Shown here: piece by piece, positions 44,566 to 53,477 of the stretch
Layout of the letters: each line of letters opens with the position of its first letter
Position numbering within the stretch: position 1 is the first letter of the stretch
Origin: Niabella sp.
GTDB lineage: Bacteria > Bacteroidota > Bacteroidia > Chitinophagales > Chitinophagaceae
Direction: 5' to 3'
DNA length: 64,000 bases
Assembly: GCF_030150205.1 (NCBI RefSeq)
Contig: NZ_JASLGT010000020.1
Span: 1-64,000, forward strand
Made by a program: the position numbers and the translations under genes
The notes under the pieces: model-generated
Database searches by the model: none
What the model was told of the DNA's origin: nothing
Seen by the model: the letters and a program-made list of their open reading frames with translations, nothing else

Positions 44566-45244
44566 ACCGCTTCATATTTTAAGTACAAAGCTATTGGATG
44601 AGGTGCTCATCCGGCAGGCAGGAACCCGGGTACAGCTCGATTGCAGCTCCTTTCTGCAAACGCAGCCGGTAGCTCCGGAACAGGTTGCGATGTTGATGGC
44701 CGATGTTTCGCTTTCGGAGCAAACCGTAATTTTTACCAGCGCCAATGCGGTAAAAGCAGTGGCGGCGGCACTTACAGACAGCCCGGAATGGAAGGTGTTT
44801 TGTATTGAAGCCGCTACCCGTAAAAAAGTACAGGAGTTATTTCCCGGAACAACAATCGCGGCGTCTGCTCCCAATGGAGCACAGCTGGTTAAAAAGATCA
44901 TTGAACAGGCTCCGGACCAGGTCGTTTTTTTTTGCGGAAACCTGCGCCTGGATACCATTCCGGATGGATTAAAAAAGAACGGCATCCCTTGCAGGGAGAA
45001 AATAGTCTATGAAACCATAAAAACGCCTGTGCCAATTAACCGGCACTATGACGGAATTCTCTTTTATAGCCCGAGCGGAGTAGAAAGTTTTTTTTCTTTA
45101 AATGAGATCAACCCGGCAACAAGGGCATTTTCTATCGGCCCTTCCACAACCAGGGCCTTAAAAGAATATACGTCAAACATTGTGGAAGCAATGCAGCCCG
45201 ATGTGGAACAGATGATCAGATTGATTGCAGACCATAACTGGTAA
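44555..45244 (+). CDS. hemD: Uroporphyrinogen-III synthase
   Basis: A 229-residue enzyme that closes hydroxymethylbilane with inversion of ring D. HemD is poorly conserved; support comes from length, the segments VIFTSANAVKAV, DGILFYSPSGVESFF and AFSIGPSTTRALKE, and its position. The gene overlaps the hemC end by 11 bp and precedes hemE by 25 bp, so translational coupling with hemC is likely. Confidence 0.88.
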   Translation: MSNKPLHILSTKLLDEVLIRQAGTRVQLDCSSFLQTQPVAPEQVAMLMADVSLSEQTVIFTSANAVKAVAAALTDSPEWKVFCIEAATRKKVQELFPGTTIAASAPNGAQLVKKIIEQAPDQVVFFCGNLRLDTIPDGLKKNGIPCREKIVYETIKTPVPINRHYDGILFYSPSGVESFFSLNEINPATRAFSIGPSTTRALKEYTSNIVEAMQPDVEQMIRLIADHNW

Positions 45245-45269
45245 AGTATCGATCTAAAGAATTTTAAAT

Positions 45270-46304
45270 ATGCAACAGGAAATAAAAAACGACTTGATCT
45301 TAAGAACGCTTCGCGGAGAAGCTACAGAACGTACCCCGGTTTGGATGATGCGCCAGGCAGGAAGATACCTGCCGGAATACATACAGTTAAGAGAAAAGTA
45401 TTCTTTTTTTGAGCGGTGCCAGAATCCCGAACTGGCTTGCGAAATAACCCTGCAGCCGGTAGATATTGTGGGCGTGGATGCAGCCATCCTGTTTTCAGAT
45501 ATCCTGGTAGTGCCGCAGGCTATGGGAATGGAGGTGCAGCTGGTAGAAAAGCTGGGTCCGCTATTACCCCAGCCTATAAAAAACCAGAGCGACCTGCAGC
45601 GTATCCGGATACCGGATGTAAACGAAACATTGAATTACGTATTTGAAGCGATAAAGCTGATCAAACAGGAACTGAACGGACGCGTACCCCTGATCGGGTT
45701 TGCAGGAGCTCCCTGGACGCTGTTATGCTATATGGTTCAGGGAAAAGGCAGTAAAACCTTTGATGAAGCCAAGGCTTTTTGTTATCAGCAACCAGAAACC
45801 GCGCATGCGCTGTTGCAGATGATCACCGATACCACCATTGCATACCTGAAAGGGCAGGTGGCCGCCGGTGCGGATGTATTGCAGGTGTTTGACAGCTGGG
45901 GTGGATTATTAAGCAAGCATGATTTCGAGGAGTTTTCACTCCGCTATATCCGTCAGATTGTGGCCGCATTAAAAGAAAGCGTACCGGTGATCGTTTTTGC
46001 AAAGGGTGCATGGGGCTCGCTGGCAGAAATGGCGGCAACCGGCGCTGCCGGGTTAGGCATTGACTGGTGTATTGAGCCGCAGGTGGCCCGGAATCTTGCC
46101 GGTGATCATATTACCCTGCAAGGGAACTTTGATCCGGCAAAATTACTGGCGCCCATTTCCCGGATTGAAAAAGAAACAAAAGAAATGCTGCGCGCTTTTG
46201 GCCCGGGCCGCCATATTGCCAACCTGGGACATGGCATCCTGCCCAATGTGCCGGTAGATCATGCAAAGGCATTTGTAAATACGGTGAAAGAATTTAGATT
46301 TTAA
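45270..46304 (+). CDS. hemE: Uroporphyrinogen decarboxylase
   Basis: A 344-residue cytoplasmic enzyme converting uroporphyrinogen III to coproporphyrinogen III. Both signatures are present: TPVWMMRQAGRYLPEY near the start and GFAGAPWTLLCYMVQGKGSK in the middle. Catalytic aspartate (LFSDILVVPQAMGM) and histidine (NLGHGILPNVP) regions are visible. Fourth gene in the hemACDE series; the next gene, a peptidase, starts 20 bp later with TTG. Confidence 0.95.
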   Translation: MQQEIKNDLILRTLRGEATERTPVWMMRQAGRYLPEYIQLREKYSFFERCQNPELACEITLQPVDIVGVDAAILFSDILVVPQAMGMEVQLVEKLGPLLPQPIKNQSDLQRIRIPDVNETLNYVFEAIKLIKQELNGRVPLIGFAGAPWTLLCYMVQGKGSKTFDEAKAFCYQQPETAHALLQMITDTTIAYLKGQVAAGADVLQVFDSWGGLLSKHDFEEFSLRYIRQIVAALKESVPVIVFAKGAWGSLAEMAATGAAGLGIDWCIEPQVARNLAGDHITLQGNFDPAKLLAPISRIEKETKEMLRAFGPGRHIANLGHGILPNVPVDHAKAFVNTVKEFRF

Positions 46305-46324
46305 GAGCATTAAAAATAATCGCC

Positions 46325-48202
46325 TTGAATAAACTACCTTTTTTAATAGCGGCTTTTGTGTTGCAATGCACGGCTGTTGCGGCACAGGAGCTTTATATGC
46401 CCCGGAACATTCAGAATGCCGTTAAAAAAGGAACCCGTACCACCAATGGTTTGCCCGGTGCAAATTACTGGCAGAACCGGGGCGTGTATGTTATAAACGC
46501 TACGGTAAATACGGCAGAGAAATCCGTTTCGGGCAGTGAAAAGATCAGCTATTCCAATAACAGTCCGGATACACTAAAATCGGTAGTGATCCGTTTTATA
46601 AATAATATTCACAAGCCGGAAGCGCCAAGGGCCGGGCAGGTGCCGGCGGATTTTTTAACCTTCGGGTTAAAGATCCTTGGGTTTGTGGTAAACGGGGAAC
46701 GCTATACAATAAATAGTGATGATTGGGGAACCGCTAATCCTGTAAAACTTTATACCCCGTTATTACCCCGTTCAACTGCGGAATTCGAGATCGAATGGTC
46801 CTACCCGTTATCAAAGCTCAGCGGTCGCGAAGGTCAGATTGATCCGAATACGTTTTTCTGTGCCTATTTCTATCCGCGGATCTCGGTGTATGATGATTAT
46901 AACGGGTGGGACCTGCTGCCACATACCGATGGCGGTGAGTTTTATAATGATTTTAATGATTATACCGTTTCCGTTAAAGTGCCGACCAACTATGTGGTTT
47001 GGGCAACAGGCACTCTGGAGAACGCAAAAGAAGTATTACAGCCGGCGGCGTTTAAGCGTTTCCGGGAATCGATGAACAGTAATAAAGTCATTCATGTGGC
47101 CACAGCCAAAGATATGGAACAGGGGGCGGTGACCAATTTCAGTGAATGGAATGAATGGAAATTTACAGCCAGGAATGTGACCGACTTCACCTTTGCCACC
47201 AGCAACCATTTTGTATGGGATGCAGGAAGTGTGGCCCTGGCCGATGGTAACGGGTTAAAAAGGGTAAGTGTTCAGGCGGCCTATAAGGATACCGCCGGTG
47301 ATTTTAGAAATTATGTAGAGTGGACCAAATACGCCATCCGGTGGTATTCGGATAACCTGCCGGGTATAAACTATCCTTATCCGACAATGACGGCCATCCA
47401 GGGATACGCAGATATGGAATATCCCATGATGGTAAATGATGCGTCCTTAAGAGATCTGATGGATTCCCGGCTAACGGTGGATCATGAAGTGGCGCATACC
47501 TACTTCCCTTTTTATATGGGCATTAATGAAACCCGCTATGCGTTTATGGATGAAGGCTGGGCCACCACCTTCGAATACCTGATTGGTATTTCCGAGAATG
47601 GAAAACATACGGCAGACAGTGCGTTTAAAAGTTTCCGGATAAAGAACTGGATCAATAACCCTGCAACAGAAATGGATCAGCCCCTGATCACCATGTCGTC
47701 CCAGTTATCAGGAGCCGGGTACGGAAGAAATTCCTATGGAAAGGCCTCCCTTTCTTACCTGGCTTTAAAAGACCTGCTGGGCGATATGCCTTTCAAGAAA
47801 GCACTGATCAGTTATATCAATAACTGGAACGGGAAACATCCCGTGCCGTGGGATTATTTTTATTCCATCAATGCCGCCGCAAAACAGGATCTTACCTGGT
47901 TTTGGCAAAACTGGTTCTTTAGCAATAATTACATCGATCTTAAAATAAAAGAAGCCCGGCAGGGCACCCATAATACGACCATTACTCTGGAAAATACAGG
48001 CGGCTTTGCAGTACCTTTTGATGTGATCCTGAAACTGGAAAATGGAAAGGAAAAAAGCTTTCATTATACACCGGCAATCTGGAAGAATAAAGAAAAGACG
48101 GTCACGTTTTCGGTGCCCAGTAATGGCAAAATAGAGCAGGTTACCATTGACGGAGGCATTTTTATGGATGCAACTCCGGCAGACAATACTTATCGGTTAT
48201 GA
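46325..48202 (+). CDS. Exported M1 family metallopeptidase
   Basis: A 625-residue zinc aminopeptidase-like protein with a signal peptide (MNKLPFLIAAFVLQCTAVAAQ). The zinc site HEVAH is at residues 387-391 with the third ligand E410 exactly 18 residues on (FMDEGW). The exopeptidase-like motif appears as YADMEYPMM just before. The start codon is TTG at 46325; no nearby ATG keeps the signal peptide. It sits between hemE and hemF on the same strand with 20-bp spacing upstream. No heme-related role is known, so it may simply share the transcript. Confidence 0.9.
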   Translation: MNKLPFLIAAFVLQCTAVAAQELYMPRNIQNAVKKGTRTTNGLPGANYWQNRGVYVINATVNTAEKSVSGSEKISYSNNSPDTLKSVVIRFINNIHKPEAPRAGQVPADFLTFGLKILGFVVNGERYTINSDDWGTANPVKLYTPLLPRSTAEFEIEWSYPLSKLSGREGQIDPNTFFCAYFYPRISVYDDYNGWDLLPHTDGGEFYNDFNDYTVSVKVPTNYVVWATGTLENAKEVLQPAAFKRFRESMNSNKVIHVATAKDMEQGAVTNFSEWNEWKFTARNVTDFTFATSNHFVWDAGSVALADGNGLKRVSVQAAYKDTAGDFRNYVEWTKYAIRWYSDNLPGINYPYPTMTAIQGYADMEYPMMVNDASLRDLMDSRLTVDHEVAHTYFPFYMGINETRYAFMDEGWATTFEYLIGISENGKHTADSAFKSFRIKNWINNPATEMDQPLITMSSQLSGAGYGRNSYGKASLSYLALKDLLGDMPFKKALISYINNWNGKHPVPWDYFYSINAAAKQDLTWFWQNWFFSNNYIDLKIKEARQGTHNTTITLENTGGFAVPFDVILKLENGKEKSFHYTPAIWKNKEKTVTFSVPSNGKIEQVTIDGGIFMDATPADNTYRL

Positions 48203-48281
48203 AATGATCCGTATAACGGATACATATTATCCGATCGATAAAGATCGTTCTGCAAAATGGGGGGTAAATAAAAATATACGG

Positions 48282-49241
48282 ATGAAAAAAGAAGCAACAA
48301 ACGCATTTCGCCAGCAGTGGATCGAATATGTATACGGTCTGCAGGATCGTATCTGCAAAGCGCTGGAAGCGGAGGATGGCCGGGCCGCTTTTAAAGAGGA
48401 TAACTGGCAGCGCGGTGAAAACGGAAAGGGCGGTGGGGGGCATTCCCGCGTCATGGAAAATGGAGCCGTTTTTGAAAAAGCAGGTGTAAATGTTTCGGTG
48501 GTATATGGACATATTACTGAAAAAATGCAAAAAGTACTTTCTATTTCCCCCTCTACCCAGCGTGAGGCTGAAGGAACCTGGTTTGCCTGTGGCATCAGCC
48601 TGGTATTGCATCCCGAAAATCCGTTTGTACCTACTACCCATGCCAACTGGCGCTATTTTGAAGCCCATGACGGGGAAGGTACGGTTACCCATCGCTGGTT
48701 TGGCGGCGGTGCGGATCTGACGCCTTATTATTTGTTTGAAGAAGATGTGACCCATTTCCATTCCACGTTAAAGCATGCGATGGACCCGTTTGGATTGGAG
48801 TTGTACCCGAAATATAAGCAGCAATGCGATGAATACTTTTCCAACAAACACCGGGAAAATGAAATGCGCGGTGTTGGCGGTGTATTTTATGACCATCTCT
48901 ATCTGAACAGTGAGGAGGAAGCGGCACAGCTGCTGGTCTTTCAAAAAGCCAATGGAGACGCATTCCTGGATGCCTATTTGCCCCTGGTGCAAAAAAGAAA
49001 GAACACTTCCTGGAATGCTGAAAATAAAAAATGGCAGGAGATCCGGCGGGGCCGTTATGTAGAATTTAACCTGATCCACGACCGGGGAACGATCTTCGGA
49101 CTGAAAACAAACGGCCGTACAGAAAGCATTTTAATGAGTTTACCCCCTACGGTACGGTTTATCTATAACTACGAGCCGGAGCCCGGAAGCCTGGAAGATA
49201 AATTATTACAGGCCTGTAAACATCCGAGGGAATGGGTTTGA
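48282..49241 (+). CDS. hemF: Oxygen-dependent coproporphyrinogen III oxidase
   Basis: A 319-residue cytoplasmic enzyme that decarboxylates coproporphyrinogen III to protoporphyrinogen IX using O2. Family blocks are NWQRGENGKGGGGHSRVMEN, GVFEKAGVN-like FEKAGVNVSVVYG, HANWRYFEAHDGEGTVTHRW and FGGGADLTPYYLFEED. The ATG at 48282 gives the standard start. In-frame ATG 48204 (one base after the peptidase stop) would add 26 residues, and the longer frame from 48147 overlaps the peptidase. O2 dependence fits the aerobic oxidase operon nearby. Confidence 0.93.
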   Translation: MKKEATNAFRQQWIEYVYGLQDRICKALEAEDGRAAFKEDNWQRGENGKGGGGHSRVMENGAVFEKAGVNVSVVYGHITEKMQKVLSISPSTQREAEGTWFACGISLVLHPENPFVPTTHANWRYFEAHDGEGTVTHRWFGGGADLTPYYLFEEDVTHFHSTLKHAMDPFGLELYPKYKQQCDEYFSNKHRENEMRGVGGVFYDHLYLNSEEEAAQLLVFQKANGDAFLDAYLPLVQKRKNTSWNAENKKWQEIRRGRYVEFNLIHDRGTIFGLKTNGRTESILMSLPPTVRFIYNYEPEPGSLEDKLLQACKHPREWV

Positions 49242-49355
49242 GATGTGTGATGGCTGTACAGATAAAACAAACAAAGCAAAAATTAAAAAATGATTTTTTA
49301 TGCTGATTAATGATAGTGACCCCGTTGTATAAATATGAGTACGCGGCATATAAAA

Positions 49356-49397
49356 GATCATAAATCAGACATCATAGATCATAAATCATAAATTATG
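49356..49397. repeat. Heptad-period tract running into the hemB start codon
   Basis: Units GATCATA AATCAGA CATCATA GATCATA AATCATA AATTATG have strict 7-base spacing. The ATG of the last unit is the hemB start codon (49395-49397). Confidence 0.75.
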
Positions 49398-50378
49398 ATA
49401 CTACAACATAGAAACAGGATTTTAAGAAGAACCGCTGCCATCCGGGAGATGGTTGCAGAAACACAATTACGGGCGAGTGATTTTATTTTACCTGTCTTTG
49501 TTACAGAGGGTAAAGATGTGGTGGAAGCCATCAGTTCTATGCAGGGCTATTTTCGACGCTCTCTTGATAAGACCGTAGAAGAAGTAAAGGAGTTGTGGAG
49601 CCTGGGCATCCGTTCCGTATTGCTGTTTGTAAAATGCGATGATGCATTGAAAGACAACACGGGTAAGGAAAGCTGGAACCCGGATGGGCTGATGCAGCAG
49701 GCAGTAAAAGCAATAAAAGATGCGGTTCCGGAAATGGTGGTCATGACCGATGTGGCACTGGATCCTTATTCGGAATACGGACATGATGGTATTGTGGATG
49801 TAAAGAATGGCTATATCCTGAATGATGAAACGGTGGAAGCGCTTACAAAAATGAGTCTTTCACATGCAGTGGCAGGTGCCGATTTCATTGCGCCCAGCGA
49901 TATGATGGACGGACGAATTGGTGCCTTTCGCAACGCGCTGGAAGAAAACGGGTTTTCCGGTGTGGGTATCATGAGCTACTCCGCAAAATATGCCAGCTGT
50001 TTTTATGGCCCTTTCCGGGATGCGTTGGACAGTGCGCCGGGTTTTGGAGATAAGAAAACCTACCAGATGAATTATGCCAACCGTACAGAGGCGATTAATG
50101 AAACGCTGAAAGATGTAGCGGAAGGAGCCGATATTGTAATGGTAAAACCCGCCATGTCCTACCTGGATATTATCCGGGAAATAAAAAATGCCGTAACAGT
50201 TCCGGTAAGTGCTTATCATGTAAGTGGTGAGTATGCCATGATTAAGGCGGCGGCAGAGCGCGGCTGGCTCGATGAAGAGAAGGCTATCCTGGAAAGCTTA
50301 ACGTCTATAAAAAGAGCCGGTGCCGACCTGATCGCCACTTATTTTGCCAAAGACGCCGTTCGTTTATTACAGTCCTGA
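49395..50378 (+). CDS. hemB: Porphobilinogen synthase, Mg-type (lacking the zinc cysteines)
   Basis: A 327-residue enzyme that condenses two 5-aminolevulinate molecules. The two active-site lysines lie in SAKYASCFYGPFRDA and VMVKPAMSYLD, and YHVSGEYAMIKAAAERGW is the C-terminal signature. The metal segment reads DVALDPYSEYGHDGIV, with aspartate/serine where zinc enzymes have three cysteines, so it should be a Mg-dependent form. It is last in the heme cluster and is preceded by a heptad tract that supplies its ATG. Confidence 0.95.
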   Translation: MILQHRNRILRRTAAIREMVAETQLRASDFILPVFVTEGKDVVEAISSMQGYFRRSLDKTVEEVKELWSLGIRSVLLFVKCDDALKDNTGKESWNPDGLMQQAVKAIKDAVPEMVVMTDVALDPYSEYGHDGIVDVKNGYILNDETVEALTKMSLSHAVAGADFIAPSDMMDGRIGAFRNALEENGFSGVGIMSYSAKYASCFYGPFRDALDSAPGFGDKKTYQMNYANRTEAINETLKDVAEGADIVMVKPAMSYLDIIREIKNAVTVPVSAYHVSGEYAMIKAAAERGWLDEEKAILESLTSIKRAGADLIATYFAKDAVRLLQS

Positions 50379-50382
50379 TAAG

Positions 50383-50910
50383 ATGCAAACGATAACCATA
50401 CCGGTAAATAAAAAAAAGATCATACGCAACCTGGTGGGTGCGGCAGTGTTCGTATTGCTTGGGATTCTTTTTGTGATAAAGCCCTTTTTATTTATCAGAA
50501 GCGACGATCCCACAATGATCCGGATCATCGGTTATATCTGCACCGGTTTTTTTGGGGTGGCGATTATCCTGTTTGTTCAAAAGCTACAGGATAAAAAGGC
50601 CGGGTTGATCATTGATGAAGAAGGCATTACCGATAACTCGAGCGGGATCGCAGCCGGAAGGGTATTATGGAAGGATATAAAAAACATCCGGACAGAGCGG
50701 GTAACGGATCAGCCATTTATTATGCTGGAGATTAAGAATCCAGAAGCATATCTTCAGCAACAGAAAAACCCGGTTAAGAAGCGGGCCATGGAACTAAATT
50801 ACCAGCTATACAAAACACCGGTAGGCATTTCAGCACAGTTTTTAAACATCGGGTTTGAAGAACTGTTGCAGTTACTGGAAAACGCATTTAAAGAGGGGCG
50901 TAACAAATAG
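50383..50910 (+). CDS. STM3941-like membrane protein
   Basis: A 175-residue protein with two adjacent membrane helices (about residues 16-36, LVGAAVFVLLGILFVIKPFL, and 50-68, IGYICTGFFGVAIILFV) followed by a soluble PH-like domain (GLIIDEEGITDNSSGIAAGR, WKDIKNI). This layout matches the uncharacterised STM3941 family. ATG 50383 is chosen, four bases after the hemB stop; the frame extends upstream within hemB from a TTG. Role unknown. Confidence 0.7.
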   Translation: MQTITIPVNKKKIIRNLVGAAVFVLLGILFVIKPFLFIRSDDPTMIRIIGYICTGFFGVAIILFVQKLQDKKAGLIIDEEGITDNSSGIAAGRVLWKDIKNIRTERVTDQPFIMLEIKNPEAYLQQQKNPVKKRAMELNYQLYKTPVGISAQFLNIGFEELLQLLENAFKEGRNK

Positions 50911-51030
50911 GCTGTTTTCCCCTGGGAGTTCTTCAACCATTTTCAAATTCGCACATTTTCTCCTGCTATTTCCTGTTAACCAGGATCCGCCGATCGCTTC
51001 AAATCCCGTATTTTTATACAAACAAATTCC

Positions 51031-52332
51031 ATGCAAACGGCTTCTAAGAAAGTGATCAACGGGTGGGCCATGTACGATTGGGCCAACTCTGTGTACAACC
51101 TGGTTATTACCACTACTTTTTTTCCGATTTATTTTTTAGCGGTTACCGGCAATAATTCCAATGATCATAAGGTACATTTCCTGGGAAGACAGTTTGTAAA
51201 TTCCTCCCTGTATGATTATGTGCTGGCTGCTGCTTACCTGTTTGTAGCCATTCTTTATCCCATACTTACCTCTATTGCAGATACCCGGGGGAACAAGAAA
51301 AACTTTATGCGGTTTTTCTGTTACATGGGCGCATTGGGCTCTGCGGTGCTGTTCTTTTTTACAAGTGATACACTGGGTTTGGGCGTGGCCGCCTTTATGC
51401 TGGCGGCGATGGGCTATGTGGGCAGCCTGGTGTTTTATAATGCGTATCTGCCGGAAATAGCAGCGCCTGAAGACCAGGACCGGGTGAGCGCGCGCGGATT
51501 TTCTTATGGGTATGTAGGAAGTGTCATTATGCAATTGGTAGGTTTTTTACTCATTGTGTTGATGCCCGACAAAGGCCTGGCTACCCGGCTTACTTTTTTG
51601 CTGGTGGGTATCTGGTGGTTCGGCTTTGCACAAATCACTTTTGCCCGGCTCCCGCAATCGGCGCAACCGGCTAAGATCGGTGGCAGGGTTTTGCAGGATG
51701 GATTTATCGAAATAAAAAAAGTGTACCTGCAGGTAAAACAAATGCCGGTGCTGAAACGGTACTTGCGTGGTTTCTTTTTTTACAGCATGGGCGTACAAAC
51801 GGTAATGCTGGCCGCCACGCTGTTTGGCAGCAAACTCCTGGGGCTGCCGGACGACCGGCTGATCATATCCGTTGTAATGATACAGCTGGTGGCCGTAGCC
51901 GGCGCCTGGTATATGTCCCGGCTTTCGGCCCGGTATGGAAATATCAGGGTATTGATGGGTGTGGTCATTTTTTGGATATTGATCTGTATTGCGGCATACC
52001 TTACTGCGATGGTAGCGGAAGGCGGCGGTAATGGGGAGTACCTGTTTTATGGACTGGCGGTTGCTGTGGGCCTGGTGATGGGCGGCATTCAATCGCTCAG
52101 CAGATCCACTTATGCTAAATTGATGCCCGATACAAAGGACACCGCCTCTTTTTTCAGTTATTATGACTTCACCGAAAAGCTGGCCATTGTAATTGGTATC
52201 TTTGCTTTTGGTTTTATTGAAGAACAAACCGGCAGCATGAAAAATTCGGTATTGTCTTTGATCCTTTTCTTTGCGATTGGCTTTTTCTGGCTGTACTCCG
52301 CACTGGTAAAACAACGGAAGGCGGGGAATTAG
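51031..52332 (+). CDS. UMF1 family MFS transporter (Atg22-like)
   Basis: A 433-residue inner-membrane transporter with about twelve helices. The start GWAMYDWANSVYNLVITTTF is the UMF1/Atg22 signature. Further support comes from LTSIADTRGNKKNFMRFFCY (the loop after helix 2) and GLVMGGIQSLSRSTYAKLMP. Substrates of bacterial members are not established; yeast Atg22 exports amino acids. Separate gene, 120 bp after the STM3941-like gene. Confidence 0.88.
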   Translation: MQTASKKVINGWAMYDWANSVYNLVITTTFFPIYFLAVTGNNSNDHKVHFLGRQFVNSSLYDYVLAAAYLFVAILYPILTSIADTRGNKKNFMRFFCYMGALGSAVLFFFTSDTLGLGVAAFMLAAMGYVGSLVFYNAYLPEIAAPEDQDRVSARGFSYGYVGSVIMQLVGFLLIVLMPDKGLATRLTFLLVGIWWFGFAQITFARLPQSAQPAKIGGRVLQDGFIEIKKVYLQVKQMPVLKRYLRGFFFYSMGVQTVMLAATLFGSKLLGLPDDRLIISVVMIQLVAVAGAWYMSRLSARYGNIRVLMGVVIFWILICIAAYLTAMVAEGGGNGEYLFYGLAVAVGLVMGGIQSLSRSTYAKLMPDTKDTASFFSYYDFTEKLAIVIGIFAFGFIEEQTGSMKNSVLSLILFFAIGFFWLYSALVKQRKAGN

Positions 52333-52365
52333 CCGTCAGCCATCAGCGATCAGTTTTCAGTTAAG
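52331..52365. repeat. Heptad-period tract after the MFS gene
   Basis: Units AGCCGTC AGCCATC AGCGATC AGTTTTC AGTTAAG begin at the transporter stop codon region and lie 53 bp upstream of the next start. Confidence 0.7.
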
Positions 52366-52417
52366 TCCGTTGCTGAAGGCTATAAACTAAAAACAGTTCA
52401 CTTCTCACTAAAAAAAC

Positions 52418-53278
52418 ATGAACCTATATACAATCAATTGCGGTCATTTCAAGCTGGATGGTGGTGCCATGTTTGGTGTAGTGCCTAAAAGCATCTGGAA
52501 CGGGTTAAATCCTGCCGATGAAAATAATATGTGCAGCTGGGCCACCCGTAGCCTGCTGGTAGAAACGGGTAACCGGCTGGTGCTGGTAGATTGCGGTATG
52601 GGCGATAAACAGAGCGAAAAGTTCTTTGGCTATTATTACCTGCATGGAGACGACAACCTCGATAAGTCGCTGGCGCAATATGGTTTTCACCGGGATGATA
52701 TTACCGATGTATTTTTAACACACCTGCATTTTGATCACTGCGGCGGTGCCATAGAAAAAGAAGGAGACCGGCTGGTGCCGGCCTTTAAGAATGCCGTTTA
52801 CTGGAGCAACGAGGCGCATTGGGAATGGGCTACAAACCCCAATCCAAGAGAGAAAGCCTCCTTCCTGAAAGAGAATATCCTGCCCATACAGGAAAGTGGT
52901 CAGTTGAAATTTATCCTGGATAAGGAAGGTGATGGAAAAGACCTCGCATCAGCACCGTTCCTGGAACAGGTTGATATCCGGTTTGCGAATGGACATACGG
53001 AAGCGATGATGTTGCCCCAGGTTCAGTATAAAGGAAAGACCATCGTATTTATGGCGGATCTGCTGCCTTCCCCGGGGCATATTCCCCTGCCGTATGTAAT
53101 GGCTTACGATACCCGCCCGCTAATGACCATGACCGAAAAAGAAGCGTTTTTGCAGGAAGCCGTAAACAAGGAATACATCCTGTTTTTTGAGCACGATCCG
53201 CAACAGGAATGTTGTACGCTGAAGAATACGGAAAGAGGCATCCGTCCGGATCAGTTCTTTAAGCTGAGCGAGCTATAG
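52418..53278 (+). CDS. MBL-fold metallo-hydrolase
   Basis: A 286-residue metallo-beta-lactamase-fold enzyme. The zinc motif THLHFDHCGG is near residue 105, with later ligand regions FANGHTEAMM, FMADLLPSPGHI and the final FFEHDP histidine. It has no signal peptide, so it is cytoplasmic. It resembles the quorum-quenching-lactonase-like subgroup in overall length and motif spacing, but the substrate cannot be assigned. Single gene between heptad tracts. Confidence 0.85.
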   Translation: MNLYTINCGHFKLDGGAMFGVVPKSIWNGLNPADENNMCSWATRSLLVETGNRLVLVDCGMGDKQSEKFFGYYYLHGDDNLDKSLAQYGFHRDDITDVFLTHLHFDHCGGAIEKEGDRLVPAFKNAVYWSNEAHWEWATNPNPREKASFLKENILPIQESGQLKFILDKEGDGKDLASAPFLEQVDIRFANGHTEAMMLPQVQYKGKTIVFMADLLPSPGHIPLPYVMAYDTRPLMTMTEKEAFLQEAVNKEYILFFEHDPQQECCTLKNTERGIRPDQFFKLSEL

Positions 53279-53280
53279 GA

Positions 53281-53455
53281 AATTTTGGAATTTGAAAATT
53301 TGAAGGTGTGGAAATTTGAAAATGAAGATTCCGTTCCTGTTCAATAATTTCACTCCTGTAAAGATTATAAGATCCGGAAATTGAGCATTTCATATCAAGC
53401 AGAAACGAAACTCAACCTGAAACTTTAAACGTGAAACCAGAAACCTGGAACTGCT
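53281..53455. repeat. Two heptad-period tracts in a convergent spacer
   Basis: 53281-53323 is an AATTTGA/TTGGAAT-type tract with about 7-base period. 53414-53455 reads AACCTGA AACTTTA AACGTGA, AACCAGA AACCTGG AACTGCT. Both lie between the convergent MBL and DUF3108 genes, so they need not precede start codons. Confidence 0.65.
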
Positions 53456-53477
53456 CCCTGTAACTGCCGAAGCCTGA

